From NCBI GenBank assembly GCA_003952965.2, contig RXIC02000164.1, positions 1 through 64,000 of the forward strand: a DNA stretch of 64,000 nucleotides, written 5' to 3'. Made by a program: the position numbers and the translations under genes. Source of the stretch: Morella rubra. Its lineage: Eukaryota > Streptophyta > Magnoliopsida > Fagales > Myricaceae. The notes beneath the pieces were generated by a model that did no database searches, had not been told where the DNA came from, and worked only from the letters and a program-made list of their open reading frames with translations. Positions 1 through 11,336 of this stretch are shown here, piece after piece (the stretch's first letter is position 1; every line of letters starts with the position of its first letter).

Positions 1-1350
1 TGTTGGCAAAAGGTTCGTCGGGAAGGAGACCGCAAAATTCGAGCAAAAATCGAGTGGTGGAAGGAGTTGTTGGATTCCTTTTTCCTCATTGATTGGATCA
101 GGGTCCTCTGTGAGAGCCCAGTCCCTTTTTTTGTTAGTTGCATCACAGTTAGCTATCAATATCCCCGGCAGTGCTCTAGGATGGATGCTAGAGACTAGGA
201 TTGCTGCTAGAGGATGTCCTTCCGGCCCCAACCCTTATGCCCTTATGCTACATCACCTCTTAGGATTCACCTCCTAGCTAATTCTAACTTATCCAGTGAG
301 AAACCTGCTTGGGATAATCGATCCTCAGTAGCAAATTTGGAATCCATCACCTCCTAGCTAATTCTAAATTATCCAGTGAGAAACCTGCTTGGGATAATCG
401 ATCCTCAATAGCAAATTTGGAATCCATCACATGGTTTGATTAAACTCAGGTCTTGGGGTAGATTTTTCAGGTTGCTTGTAATATATAGCCTTATCGAACA
501 TCAAGTTGCCATACTCTAGGTCAATGGTAGCTTAATTCTTTTCAACTTTAATGCTTGTGTACCTAAAAGGCAGTCCATTCTCGACAACTTTAGCCATTTG
601 GTTCTGGTTAAAGCTTTTATGGAAGGATCAGATTTTTGAGGGGGAAAAAAATGTTTTGAGCAGAGCATGTGGATAGAATGGATAGACGTAGAAAAAAGAT
701 AAAAAAGAACAAAAAAGTGAATAGAATGGATAGAATTGCAATGCACATTGCTCTGTTTTTTGTTTTTTTCCTCCTCAACCAACCATTGCATTGCACTTGT
801 TTCTGATCTTTTGTTTGGTTTCCATTAAACAAACTGAACAGAAAAGGGAAAACGGATTTTAAAAAGGAGAGGAGAGTACCATTGCAAGAACTTTCCTTTA
901 GATAATTATTAGCTTAATCCGTAAAAAAGAAGCTGAACCGGTTGTTGCCTTCTTAGGCAAGTCTTCACATGATTAAAAGCTAACTTTTCATCCCGTCATC
1001 TCATGTTAGAGCTCTGCCCCTTTACCTCACCTTAACGTTTCTGTCCTAAAGCTTCAAGTCCCTCCAATTCAGTTTTGGTCCTAAAGCTTCATTATTAACA
1101 AACATAGTGTTCTAATTGACATTAATAAATTTCATTAACAGTTTAGATAAAATTAGTCAACGCATTAGTAGAAGAAAAAAAGGAAAAGAAAAGAAAATTA
1201 AATTTATTAAAATGTTGACAACATCAAAGCTCTTGTTATGACTTATCCTTCATATCTTAGGCATGGCTAAGGAAGAGTTGCTGCAAATATCGACCAGATC
1301 ACACAAAAAAAAAAACCCTAGCTTTAGGCCGGAAAGACAATATTCTTGAG
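1..1350. other. left-edge region, no gene recognised
   Basis: An open frame without a start codon runs from base 1 to about 200 on the plus strand and begins with a charged, Trp-containing stretch (KIEWWKELL). It could be the end of a coding exon cut by the window edge, but I do not recognise it. The remainder is AT-rich and has short A and T runs, an 80-bp tandem duplication and no convincing coding frame. Confidence 0.4.
271..430. repeat. 80-bp tandem duplication, two copies
   Basis: Bases 271-350 and 351-430 are the same 80-bp unit, beginning ctcctagctaattctaa and ending aatccatcac. I see two mismatches between them. The near identity implies a recent local duplication. No coding function is evident. 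Confidence 0.9.
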
Positions 1351-1485
1351 ATGGAAGCGGACGATGCTGAGTCGATACAGTTTTCTAGGAGTATGCTAGT
1401 GGGCCGCATTATGGCTAAGAAGTTTCTAAGCAAGCAAGTCGTCGATAATAGATTATTCTCTCTTATCGGAAGTATATACATGTGA
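1351..1485 (+). pseudogene. LINE ORF1 N-terminal (DUF4283-type) fragment
   Basis: The ATG at 1351 opens a frame containing LVGRIMAKKFLSKQVV and ending LIGSIYM, then TGA at 1483-1485. This resembles the start of the DUF4283 domain of plant L1-type ORF1 proteins (hydrophobic segment, LVGR, then a basic stretch). The following 25-30 residues of the domain are missing. The next recognisable ORF1 sequence (SPWNVRGQ) starts in the same frame right after the 15-bp repeat at 1476-1490. It is either the 5' part of the adjoining LINE with an internal deletion, or a relic of an older LINE that was hit by the younger one. Confidence 0.5.
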
Positions 1486-1490
1486 ACGGA
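1476..1490. repeat. left target-site duplication of LINE
   Basis: The 15-bp word atacatgtgaacgga is repeated exactly at 6946-6960, directly after the poly(A) run of the LINE. The match stops on both sides, as expected for a target-site duplication. Confidence 0.8.
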
Positions 1491-1491
1491 C

Positions 1492-3091
1492 TCTCCTTGG
1501 AATGTGAGAGGTCAACTTATGGTTTTTAAACTCTCGGAGCATGAGATGGTTCTCCAGGAAGTATCTTTTAGCTCTGTTTCATTTTGGATGCAAGTTCATG
1601 GTCTCCCTCAGAATCGTATGGGGGAAGTTAACGCCCGCTACATCGGCCTTAAATTGGGAAAGCTGATAGAGCTTGATGCTAATGAGTACCTGGATGCCTC
1701 TAAACGCAGTTTCTTGCGTCTTCGGGTGGATTTAGATCTTACTAAACCTTTGGCTTCAAGTTTCTCGATTCCTCGTTTGGGCCTCTCTACTGCATGGGTG
1801 CAGTTTAAATATGAGAAGTTAGCTAATTTGTGTTACGTCTGTGGCCGCATTGGACATACTCAAAACTCATGTCGTCTTGCTGATGGTCTTCAAGGCAAGC
1901 TTCCCTTTGACTATAAAATGTGAGCTGAGTCCTTGAGTCTTCGTCGAGACCTTGTGGTTCGGGTGATGCAGTCTTCATTCTTGGTTCTCCAGCGTGGTTT
2001 GGATCACTTGCCTGATTCTTCCCAGTCCAAGGGCTCATTTGCTAGTGGTTGGAGTTCTCTGGCGTTGCCGTCTAGGTCGGGGATACAAGCCGTTGTTGGC
2101 AATGACCTTGAATTACGTGTTTCATGTTTGGATGACATGTCGGGTGGGATAAGCCTGATTATTTCCTCTTCGGTGAATGAGGATTCTTTGAACCCCTTGA
2201 CTCCTTCTGACTTGTCTTACCTTGTGGGTAATGTGCATGTCCAACAGGCGACCCTTTCCTTTGCTTGGGTGCGGGAGTCAACTTCAATTGGCTTCTTCCT
2301 CTGTGGGTGCTTTGGAAGATGGTCCTGCTCGTGCGTTTTGATTTTTTCTAGCCCTGCCATTAAAGTTGCAGGTGACAGGTCTTGTTACAAAAAAGGCTTC
2401 TGCTAGGCTTGCCTTTTGTGGAGGTTCGAAAGGTGGTTCTTCGCATACTCTTGCTGGTTGGTCTTTTAACTCGGCGCCTGGGCCTATTTCCTTTGGGTCG
2501 GCTCTTGCTAAGGATGGGCTTGTATGTCCTAGCCCTGAACCTTCTGGTGACATATCTACTGGGCCTAGTCCTTCTTCACCCCTCTGTCGGCCTTTTTTCT
2601 CTGACGATGTAAAGGGTAAAAAGGTGGTTGACGTTTCTGCTCCTAGTTTTGCGACTAATTTTGGGCCAGGTTTTGCCCCTCTTTCAGTGGGTCTTCTTGG
2701 GTCAGGTATTCCCTATCCCTCCGTTCCCACGCAGGAGATAATTCCTTCTGGCTCTCTGCGTCCCACGAAACGGATATTTTCTTCCCTTCCCTCTGAGGAG
2801 TTTTCGTTCAAACGAGGTGTCTCTCTTAATCACTCTCCTATTCGCCAGCTGGGTTCGGTTGGAGTTTCTCAGACGACTGATACCTCTGAGTTGGAAGAAC
2901 ATATTTCTCTTGCGGTACTAAAAGCTCGTTGCACTAAGATTGCTTTACAGAAGCGTAATTCTCCTCGCAAATTTGTGTTGGGCGACAAGGCAGGGGACTT
3001 TGATTTGGAAGAGTCACTTGATGAGGTTCGTTCCCTTTCATCTGTTTCGGGTTTGGAGGTGGGCCCTACACCACCCCATAAGGCTCAATGA
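1492..3091 (+). pseudogene. LINE ORF1 (DUF4283 / CCHC nucleic-acid-binding) remnant
   Basis: ORF1 proteins of plant L1 elements coat the element RNA. The frame from 1492 reads SPWNVRGQ, then FWMQVHGLP, and a zinc knuckle CYVCGRIGHTQNSC near 1831-1872, which is the classic DUF4283 plus zf-CCHC_4 arrangement. A TGA at 1921-1923 interrupts it. The same frame continues to 2406, and a frameshift around 2290-2370 moves the Pro/Ser-rich tail into another frame, which runs to TGA at 3089-3091. That stop overlaps the ORF2 start by four bases (ATGA). With one stop and one shift, the copy is recently inactivated rather than ancient. Confidence 0.8.
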
Positions 3092-6000
3092 GGGGCCTAT
3101 ATTGGAACTGCCGCGGAATAGGCCAGGTGGCGGCAGTTCGAGAGCTCCGGTCAGTGGAAAGGAAATGTTATTTGGATTTTATTTACCTTTCTGAGACTAA
3201 AATTAAGGATGTTCATAGCATTTTGAACCGTGTTGGTTTTTATAGCTTTGTTGACTTCCCTCTCGATGGGCGTCGGGGTGGTATTGTTTTTGCCTAGAAG
3301 CAAGGTGTGGATGTTTAGGTTATTTCTTCTCCTCCTAATTCTGTTAACGTATTGGTGTACTCGGATCCTAGTAATACTTTGTGGTTAATTTCTTGTGTCT
3401 ATGGACCCACCCGCTAGCATTTACGGGATGGATTTTGGCGTGAGCTTGATGTGTTGGGTAATTCTCTTTGGAGGCCCTTGGCTGTGTTTGGGAGACTTTA
3501 ATTGTTTGGTTGCTGATTGGGAAAAACAGGGTGGTCTTCCGTTGGCATCCTCGTCTCTGAACCCGCTTCAAAATTTCATTAATTCCCATGGTATGATTGA
3601 TCTTGGATTTAGTTTCCTCATTCACATGGTCTAATAATCGAGATGGTTTGGTGAATATTCGGGAGCGGCTTGATCGCGGTCTTGCTAATAGTGCTTGGCG
3701 ACTTTTATTTCCGCGTGCTACAATTGTGCATGTAGTTCGTTCGGCCTCTGATCACTCTCCTTTATTATTGGATATAGCTGGAAGTGCTCCGCCATTGAAG
3801 AAGCCATTCCATTTCTAGTTCTTTTGGCTTGCAGATGCTGGTTGTGAAGTGGTGGTGGACAGATCTTGGAATGTAAACGTTGTGGATTCTCCTGCTTTTC
3901 GGTTATGTTTGTGTACTAAGAATACCAAAAAAGAACTCAAGCACTGGAATCTCCATCATTTTGGGCTTATTCAGGACAATATTGGGCGGCTTAGGCAATC
4001 TCTTGCTTGGGTTCAATCACAGCCGTTTACTGGGGCAAATTTTCATATGGAAAAGCAGCTTATTGTTGCTTTAAATGAGGAAATGCGTAAGGAGGAGGAT
4101 TTATGGTGTCTGAAATCACGATAGCTTTGGCTGTCTACACGAGACCTTAACACCAAGTTCTTTCACACTTCTACTATCATTAGGAGGATTTTATGCTTTA
4201 TCTCTTATGCAGAGGTAATCCACTCTTCCCTTCTTTCGTTGGGTTCTTTTAAGGCACCTGGGCCGGATGGTATGACTGCCATTTTTTATAAAAAAATTTG
4301 GCACATTGTTGGTCAGGATGTGGTTCTTATGGTCCAGCGTTTCTTTGAGACTGGTTTTATGGCTCGTGAAATTAACCATTGCCATATTGTTCTTATACCT
4401 AAAGGGGACAGCCTAGCTCAAGTTTCTTAATTTCGCCCTATTAGCCTGTGTAATGTGGTTTCAAAGCTTATCTCTAAGATTTTGGCATGAGATTTTCCAC
4501 GTGTTGAAGAAAAAGAGAACTGGTTGGAAACTTATGATCATTCATGCTGATATTGAAAAAGCATATGTTCGAATGGAATGACAATTGATTTTGGTGGCGA
4601 TGAAGTGCTTTGGATTTGACCCTCAGTTTGTAGGATGGGTTGAGCAGTGTTTGTCTTCGGCTTCTTGCTCTATCCTTCTCAATGGTACTCCTTTTGGCCT
4701 TATCAAACCTACTCGGGGGCTTCGTCAAAGAGATCCTATGGCTCATTTTCTTTTCATTTTTGGTTCTAAAGTTCTCTTTCACATCTTGGTGCGAGCTGAA
4801 GCGGATCGAGCTATTCATGAAATTTCTATAGCCTGTGCTGCCCCCTATCTCCCACCTCCTTTTTGCGGACGACCTCTTACTCTTCTCTCGAGCTACTCTT
4901 CGGGAAGCTCAAGTGATTCGGCAATGTCTCCTCAAGTATGCCACGTGGTTTGGCCAGCACCTCAACTTGCGGAAGTCTTCTGTCTCATTTAGCAAAAATA
5001 CTTGGGTTGATACTAAGCATGAAATATGCTCTCTTACATTTGCGGCACTCTGATAACCCGGGCAAGCATTGGGATTCCGATTGGCAAGCAAGTTTCGGAA
5101 TTGATACGAAGGTTAAGCATCGGGTTGAGGGTTGGAAAGCGAAGCTCCTTTCGCAAGCTGGTCGTACTGTTTTGATTAAAGCAGTGGCTTCTGCTCTCCC
5201 CACTCACATCACGTCCCACTATCTTCTTCCTAAGACTCTTTGTTCCCATTTGGATTCTTTTTATGTGGTTTTGGTGGGATTTCAAGGATGACAAGAAACA
5301 CAATTGGACCCCTAAATCTTGGAGCTCCATTTGCCTTCCTAAATATTTGGGTGGGCTTGGTCTCAAGCAGATAGGCACTGTTAATCGAGCTCTTATTATG
5401 AAGCTTGCTTGGAATGTGCATGCTGACTCTTTTAAGCCTTGGATCATTGCCCTTAAAGCTAAGTACCTTAATTCTAAATTTATATGGGATTCTGCCCCTG
5501 TTGCTTCCCCTTCATGGGCTTGGAAGGGCATTATCAAGGTCAGTTCTTTCTTTAGGCAAGGATGTTGCTTTAAAATATACTCTGGTTCTGATGTACGTGT
5601 TTGGAAGGACCCTTGGGTCCTGAATGCTGAGTTTTTTTCCCTTTCTCCAAGAGACCTCAGTGCCTTATTTGATGAGGAGGCTAAAGTGCAAGATTTTTTC
5701 CTTCCCGGTTCTCGGGCTTGGGATGAAATTATGGTTCGGCAATCTTTTATTGAGAGTGATGCTGATTCTATTCTTGCCACCCACATTTCAGATGTTGTTG
5801 GTCCTAATCGGCTCCTTTGGATCCTAGATCCCAAAGGTTCATTTTCTGTCAAGTCTGCCTTCCAGCTTCTTGGTGCTAATGCGGTACTTTTGCCTCCTTT
5901 ATTTATCGATGGATTTGTAGAAACAGCTTTGGAGTTTACAGCTACAAGATCGGCTTAAACTATTTCTCTGGAAAATTGCTTGGGATTTACTGCCATGCAG

Positions 6001-6930
6001 ATCTACTTTTAGTCGCACACTTGCTCTTGATGCTCCTAATGTGTCGTGTGTGTTCTGTGCAGTTGAAGAAGAATCTTTGGCCCATTTATTTTTCTATTGT
6101 CCACAAGCTGTTTTAGCTTAGCGTGAATCTTCGTGGGGCCTTCAGACTAATTGTATTAGAGATCGATCTATTCGAGAATGAATTGTCTCTTTGTTAAATC
6201 CGATTGAGTCTCTCTCGTTTCTTATTGATCAGTCCGTTGATTTGATTCATTATGGGGCCATCCTAATGGACGTTATCTGGTTCGCGCGTAATCAAGTGCT
6301 TCATCAAAGTAAGCGAGAGGCAATTGGTACCATCATCCAGAGAATCCATCGGCTCTATTTCGAACATTCCAAGGTGTAGGCTGTTACTTCTCCCACTAAA
6401 CAGGTTGTTTGGCAGACTCCTCGTGGTAATAGATGGAAGATTAATTTCGATGTGGGCATTCGCCATACTTGCTCCTTCCTAGCTGTGGTTTGAAGAGATG
6501 CTAGTGGCTCGATACTCTTTGCTTGGATAAAAGAATTCCTCCAGGTACTCCCATTGTGGGAGAGGCCAATGCAGCGTTATTCGTTGTTAGGGAGGCTTGT
6601 CTTCTTGGTTGTCCCTTGATTGATTTTGAAGGGGATAATCTTCATGTTTGTAACGCACTCTGTTTGTCGTCTTCCCATCCGAATTGGTCTATTGCTCCCA
6701 TTAGTCAAGATATTCAGGCTCTGTTGACTTCTCATGCCAGTTGGAAGTTTTCTCATGTACGTCGTGGTGCTAATATGCTCGCCCACAACTTAGCCAAATG
6801 GGCTATTTTGGAGAATTTGGAGAGTAATATCCCTCGGAATTGTATTCCGCGTGTAATCCTTAACTCTGATGATCCCCCTCCCCCCCCCCCTGACTTTGTT
6901 TTTTTTGTGGGTTGGTGGAATGAATCTTTG
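3088..6930 (+). pseudogene. LINE ORF2 (endonuclease-reverse transcriptase-RNase H) remnant
   Basis: The ATG at 3088 opens with GLYWNCRGIG and LSETKI, the start of the APE-type endonuclease; GDFNCLVADWE (about 3490) and SDHSPLLL (about 3750) follow. The reverse transcriptase shows KAPGPDGM (about 4252), LIPKGD, DIEKAYVRMEW (about 4552), GLRQRDP (about 4720) and the catalytic FADD at 4862-4873. A zf-RVT segment (FCAVEEES, FYCPQA) lies near 6055-6115 and an RNase H-like end (NFDVG, FEGDN) at 6435-6800. In-frame stops begin at 3295-3297. Sequence appears missing just before KAPGPDG and between KLISKILA and EIFHVL. The copy cannot encode an active enzyme. Confidence 0.85.
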
Positions 6931-6945
6931 CTTAGAAAAAAAAAA

Positions 6946-6960
6946 ATACATGTGAACGGA
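6946..6960. repeat. right target-site duplication of LINE
   Basis: Exact second copy of atacatgtgaacgga, immediately following the A run at 6936-6945. It defines the 3' boundary of the LINE. Confidence 0.8.
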
Positions 6961-7557
6961 TTGGAGAAAGAAGAAACTAGAGGGAATACTAGTGTGCACA
7001 ATAGGATATTTGATCAGGGGCGCCCCAAAGATTTTGAAAACTGCTCCTCTCCTTTTGTCCGTATGTTAATTTTTGACAAAATATTTTTGGTCTTCTAAAT
7101 TTTTTTAAAATATCCTTTTAAATTATTTTTTAGCCTCTTTAAAATTTGAAATACAAATTTTGACATTAAATATTTAATAATAACATATCATTTTTAATTT
7201 GGATAGATTTTAAAAACACATTTAATAAGATTTAAAAAAATTCAGGATTCAACTTAAATCTTCAAAGAATTTTTCTTAAACTAACTTCTGAATAGTAAAA
7301 AGCTCTAAAAGTTAAAAATATACTTATTTTTAAAATAGAGAATACGAATATTTTCTCTTTTTTTAATTTTTTCAAACTCTTTCTTATTTATATGTATTTT
7401 GTATTATCGGTAGGAGTGTCTTCACAACATACTTAATTTTAAACAAATATAAACCAGTGTTATATATTTTTAATCTAGAAAACTCTTTGAAAATATTTTT
7501 CATAATCTGAGTTGTATTTATACAAACTTTTTCATATTATATATAGCAAAGCATATA

Positions 7558-7621
<64 letters not shown>

Positions 7622-7771
7622 TATATATAAATTATAATATTATTTTTCGCCCCTAAAAATAAATTCCTAGCGCCGCACTGAGTGGCCCTAGAATGTAGAA
7701 GTCTCATTCTCAAACCGTGGCATCCGAATAGCACCTGGCAGGAGATAGATTTTAACTCAACCCCCATATGG
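6961..7771. other. AT-rich spacer, no gene
   Basis: Very AT-rich sequence with long T and A runs and a TA microsatellite. Reading frames are short and low in complexity. I see no coding sequence. Confidence 0.6.
7553..7630. repeat. (TA)n microsatellite
   Basis: About 78 bases of almost pure TA dinucleotide, with single TT interruptions near 7581 and 7611. Likely length-polymorphic. Confidence 0.95.
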
Positions 7772-8330
7772 TATTACGGATGCAGATTCACGGGCTTCCG
7801 CTCAACATAATGAATCAGAAGAGCGTCAACAATATCGGCAAGGCAGTGGGAGAAATGCTGGAGGTGCGTTTTAATCCAAGTTATCCTTATCTGGGGCAAA
7901 CTTCTTCGGAGCGAGTCAGAAATTGTATTCATTGAATTCCAGAATTGATTATTTTCATGCCACAGAGTAGGTCCGTAAACCAATGTCAGCATCCATGGAA
8001 GATGAGGGGATCCGAAAATATCAAAAGGTTAATCAAATTTGGACTTCGATTCAGAACATCGAAATCCAAACTTTCTCGCCAAGCAAACACCAGCCCACCT
8101 TTTCTACCTACTGGGGGCACTCAATAAAACAGTAAAAACCTACTCGGTTGAGGGTTTGTACTTTGTTGTACATCATTAATCATCGTTTCCATTGAGAACA
8201 AGCGATCAGGAATATATCTCCTGATTAGCCCTTGCAAAATTCGGACAGCCGTGGCACGGGCCAAACCATGGCAGTTCCAACAGAGTACAACAATGGAAGA
8301 GGGGGGCACGATAAGGCCCGCCACCCCAAC
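7772..8330 (-). pseudogene. second LINE, ORF2 endonuclease fragment
   Basis: On the minus strand, 8324 down to about 8121 reads VLCWNCHGLA and LFSMET, the start of an L1-type ORF2 endonuclease. A shifted frame then gives GGLVFAWRESLDF and NLLIFSDPL, followed by LTLVYGPTLWHENNQFW from 7992 down. The order matches the N-terminal third of the endonuclease domain, with frameshifts. It differs in sequence from the LINE at 1491-6945 and lies in the opposite orientation. The rest of the element is absent. Confidence 0.75.
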
Positions 8331-8699
8331 CCAAACAAAAGAGACGGGTGGAGAATAGAATACAATGTGAGGCAGTCAGATCCCAACCTTACATAATTGC
8401 TGCAATCATCCCCAAAGAATAGAACGACAACCTGACATCATTTGAGTTGCATTCTATTTTGAGTTGAAGAAGATATGGCTCAAGGGATGGTCACGAGAAC
8501 AATGGCGCCTCTGACTTGACTGAGTCCTACATTCTATGCTTCTCTCTCTCTCTCTTCTCCCGCCTCCACTGTACGTTCAATACAAACACCAATTTGATTT
8601 TTATGCTGTACATCCCGTGAACGTAGAAACGAAAATCCATTTGCTCCTTCCTTCTACGGAGTCTGTACATATATAATGATCACATAGGGTGGAACCTCG
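8331..8699. other. spacer with CT tract
   Basis: No coding frame seen. A pyrimidine tract (ct repeats, about 8540-8560) lies about 210 bases upstream of the small ORF at 8772 and could belong to its promoter or leader. Confidence 0.4.
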
Positions 8700-8771
8700 T
8701 TGTCTCACGAAGAATCTATATGCCACGAACTTAAGACAAGATTATTACTCCAGTTGCACTTCGCCCAAATC

Positions 8772-9197
8772 ATGGCCTTTTCATTAGAAGCTTTAGCAAT
8801 GGCAGGCACGGATTATCTTGAATTTGGAGTGGATGTTGAAGAGTGGGAACAGGACTTGGGGGAGCCTCCACCCCATTTGCTAGTAGAAGAAGAGGATCAA
8901 GGAGCAGAAGTCGTAAGGCGCAATAGCTATCCCTTTCCCAGTTCCCATATCCTCCCAATCCACCATGCCAAAGACAAAACTGATCATGGTGATGAGTATC
9001 AAAGTGATGTGGTCACCGTAACAAGTCGACCAGAAGTGGGTCTAGGAGGAATCACGGAACAGAGGATGGCTAAATGCTCGACGTCAATAGGGTTAATGGT
9101 GAGAGCCACTACAAGGTTATTGACGATAATAATAATGAATGTGCAGCGGATTGGATTGTTTGGGATTGAATTCCTCTTCAGCACCACTATTAACTAG
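8772..9197 (+). CDS. unrecognised small plant protein, copy 1 of a local family
   Basis: From the ATG at 8772 the frame encodes about 141 residues; an in-frame ATG at 8700 would add 24. The N-terminal part reads SLEALAMAGTDY, then VEEWEQDL, then PPPHLL and an acidic run. The same order of words occurs in a second ORF at 11337 and, decayed, at 30836, so this is a repeated conserved peptide rather than a chance frame. I do not recognise a domain or function. The C-terminal half (after about residue 60) is not shared with copy 2. A plausible 3' UTR extends to about 9500. It may be a live gene or a fragment. Confidence 0.45.
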   Translation: MAFSLEALAMAGTDYLEFGVDVEEWEQDLGEPPPHLLVEEEDQGAEVVRRNSYPFPSSHILPIHHAKDKTDHGDEYQSDVVTVTSRPEVGLGGITEQRMAKCSTSIGLMVRATTRLLTIIIMNVQRIGLFGIEFLFSTTIN

Positions 9198-11336
9198 TTG
9201 GTCTGATACTTAATACAACTGAGTGTTTTTCTTTTCTGTTGGCATGCCTGTTGGCACTTAATTGTCTCTATTGCAAAAGCGAGTTGCTGCTTGGTTTTTG
9301 GGGTGGACTATTTGCATTGGAATATTTCCGGTGTATTGTTGTATCTGGTCTCTGTATTCATGCATGCACATGTGCAGAGACGTACTTTAGGTCAGCTGGT
9401 TGCAATGAGGATAGTTTCTGGTGTAACTTTGCTGATATCTAGGCTGGATAGGGGAAATGAACTTTTGTGTACCTGTTTTTATCAATGAAATCCCCTCTTT
9501 TAAACACAGCTCAAAGGCAAAACAAGAGAAAAATGATACCGAGTGCCAATACAGATACACTTGTCGAGTTCATAGAAGATGTTCTATCGACTTGTCCAAG
9601 AATGTTTTGGATTCCAATTATCTCTAAAATTTGTAAGTACAAAATAAAGGCATTACTTAAATCGGAATAGCCAATGCCAAAAGCTTCAAGTTTTCACTAA
9701 AATCACACAGACTTAATTAAACCAGTCAAAAGTGTGGTTAAGTGTTTTTGTTCCAGCACATCGACGACCCCAGATATCCTAATTCTTCTCATCAGAAATA
9801 GATAGAAATTACTAATCACTGTCAGTTGAAATGCCGCACTTTTGTTCAGGTAGTTCCCGTTAAACCCCGGACCGCCATGGCGAACGAATTCGGCATTCTA
9901 GAGCCTCAGACTTGACAAGAGCCGGATCCGGGGGAGCCCGCTATGAGAGGAAATACAGATCCGTCGTTGGCTTTAATTGGTAAAAATTCTTTTTTTCTCG
10001 ACGACTACCGGCAAGTCAGAGGAGAGAGAGAGGAGGCAAACGAAGAGAGCGAAGTCGTGAGAAGGAACGGAAGTGCAGAAAAAGAAGGGAGTTGCGTCAT
10101 CTCACACGAAAAAGGAATTTGAGGAAATTTGGGAGCCACCGAGCCGAGCCACTAAACCATGAAGCCTTTCTATTTATTAAATGAGGTGGATTTGTAACCA
10201 CCGTTGATTTGATTCTCTTTAAATCTTGATCGTGTCTTATGTAGCCTTCGGAATTCCCTCCGAAGGAGGGAATCCGCTCCCCTTTTTTAACCAGCCCAGA
10301 TATTTCATTTGCTTTTAACAAGGCTGTCAATCAAGAACTTTTAGTAACTTTGTCTTTAATCTGCAAGAGGCCAAAAGTTAGGGTCCAACAAAAAGCGAAA
10401 AAGTTAAACATGCACACGCCACGTTTGTCACGAGCATAATTTAGACTTAGAGTTTCCCTCTTGACTGATAGGCCGGTTAATCCACGACGTGAGATATTTT
10501 TGTCAATCAAATGGTTGGACCGAATCAATTTAAATCTTTAATAGATAATTTGGGTGCGTTTGTTTATTAAAATTTTTAAAAAAATTTTTCTGATAATCTT
10601 TTAGATGTTGAAGTTATTGAATTTGTTGTAAAGTATATGTGTAAAAGTTGTGAAGTTTATTAGAGTTTATAAAATATATTTAGTGTGGTGAAAATTTTAA
10701 ACCCTAAAAAATTAAGCAAACAAACCAAAAAAAAAAAAAAAATTAGAATTTTCTTTTCATATGCCAATCATGACTTCATAGAGAGCCCACTGCGACTAGT
10801 GAAAAAGAACAGTTGGGATCTACCATCGTAACCAAGCTAAGCTTATTTCTGTTACTTGCTAATGGGAGCTCAAACAAGATTGTGCTCGACTTACTTATAC
10901 TCCCTGAATGGATCGAAGTTTCATCCAAGTTTAATTTCAGATGAGCAAAGACTCGCTGATCTGAGCTATTACTGTCCTCTTAGTCCCATCAATCCTAAAA
11001 GAAACTCTCAACGATGTTTGCATATCATGTAAAAAGAGCATCGATATGTAAGATGCTGACGAATGCTTGCATGAGATGTGGTTCATTACATATGCACTGA
11101 CACAAGGTGATCCTCTCCTACCTGAACACAAGCACAGAAATCACGGGTATAACAATGTGAAACTTCAAACAAGCATGCCATGCCCGTGTATTTTTCCTCT
11201 TTTGAGATATCTAGACCGAGCATAGACCGGAGATCGAGAATCCACCAATAAAAGCTGCAAAATTTCTTTTTTGAGGTAATCCGTAGCGAGTTCTTCTTTG
11301 TAAATCAACTCCAAGAGAAGATATATTATAAAAGCA
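9198..11336. other. intergenic, no gene recognised
   Basis: Contains a GC-richer purine stretch (about 10020-10090, many gag and gaa words), a possible MITE at 10552-10725 and AT-rich filler. The short frames present (for example 9239-9442) have no recognisable motif and probably lie in the 3' flank of the preceding ORF. Confidence 0.5.
10552..10725. mobile_element. possible short inverted-repeat element (MITE-like)
   Basis: The left end reads gtgcgtttgtttattaa. The right end, read on the minus strand, is tggtttgtttgcttaa. About 12 of 14 bases agree. The interior is AT-rich and non-coding, and a poly(A) run follows the right end. No clear target-site duplication was found, so the call is tentative. 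Confidence 0.35.

Larger units (their letters stand above)
1491..6945 (+). mobile_element. decayed L1-type LINE retrotransposon
   Basis: The element carries an ORF1 with a CCHC knuckle and an ORF2 with endonuclease, reverse transcriptase, zf-RVT and RNase H regions in the normal L1 order. It ends in a run of about ten A residues at 6936-6945. A 15-bp exact direct repeat brackets 1491-6945, which marks it as a retroposed copy that is 5'-truncated within ORF1. Stops, frameshifts and at least two internal deletions in ORF2 make it non-autonomous. It sits alone upstream of the receptor-kinase region and shares no transcription unit with it. Confidence 0.85.

Noticed and set aside
5034-5852. 272-codon minus-strand frame inside the LINE
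   Set aside because: Antisense to the reverse-transcriptase connection region of ORF2; no motif of its own.
7553-7630. replication origin or matrix-attachment function of the TA tract
   Set aside because: A TA microsatellite alone does not support such a role.
9239-9488. overlapping small frames as genes
   Set aside because: Cys/Leu-rich low-complexity translations with no motif, in the likely 3' flank of the ORF at 8772.
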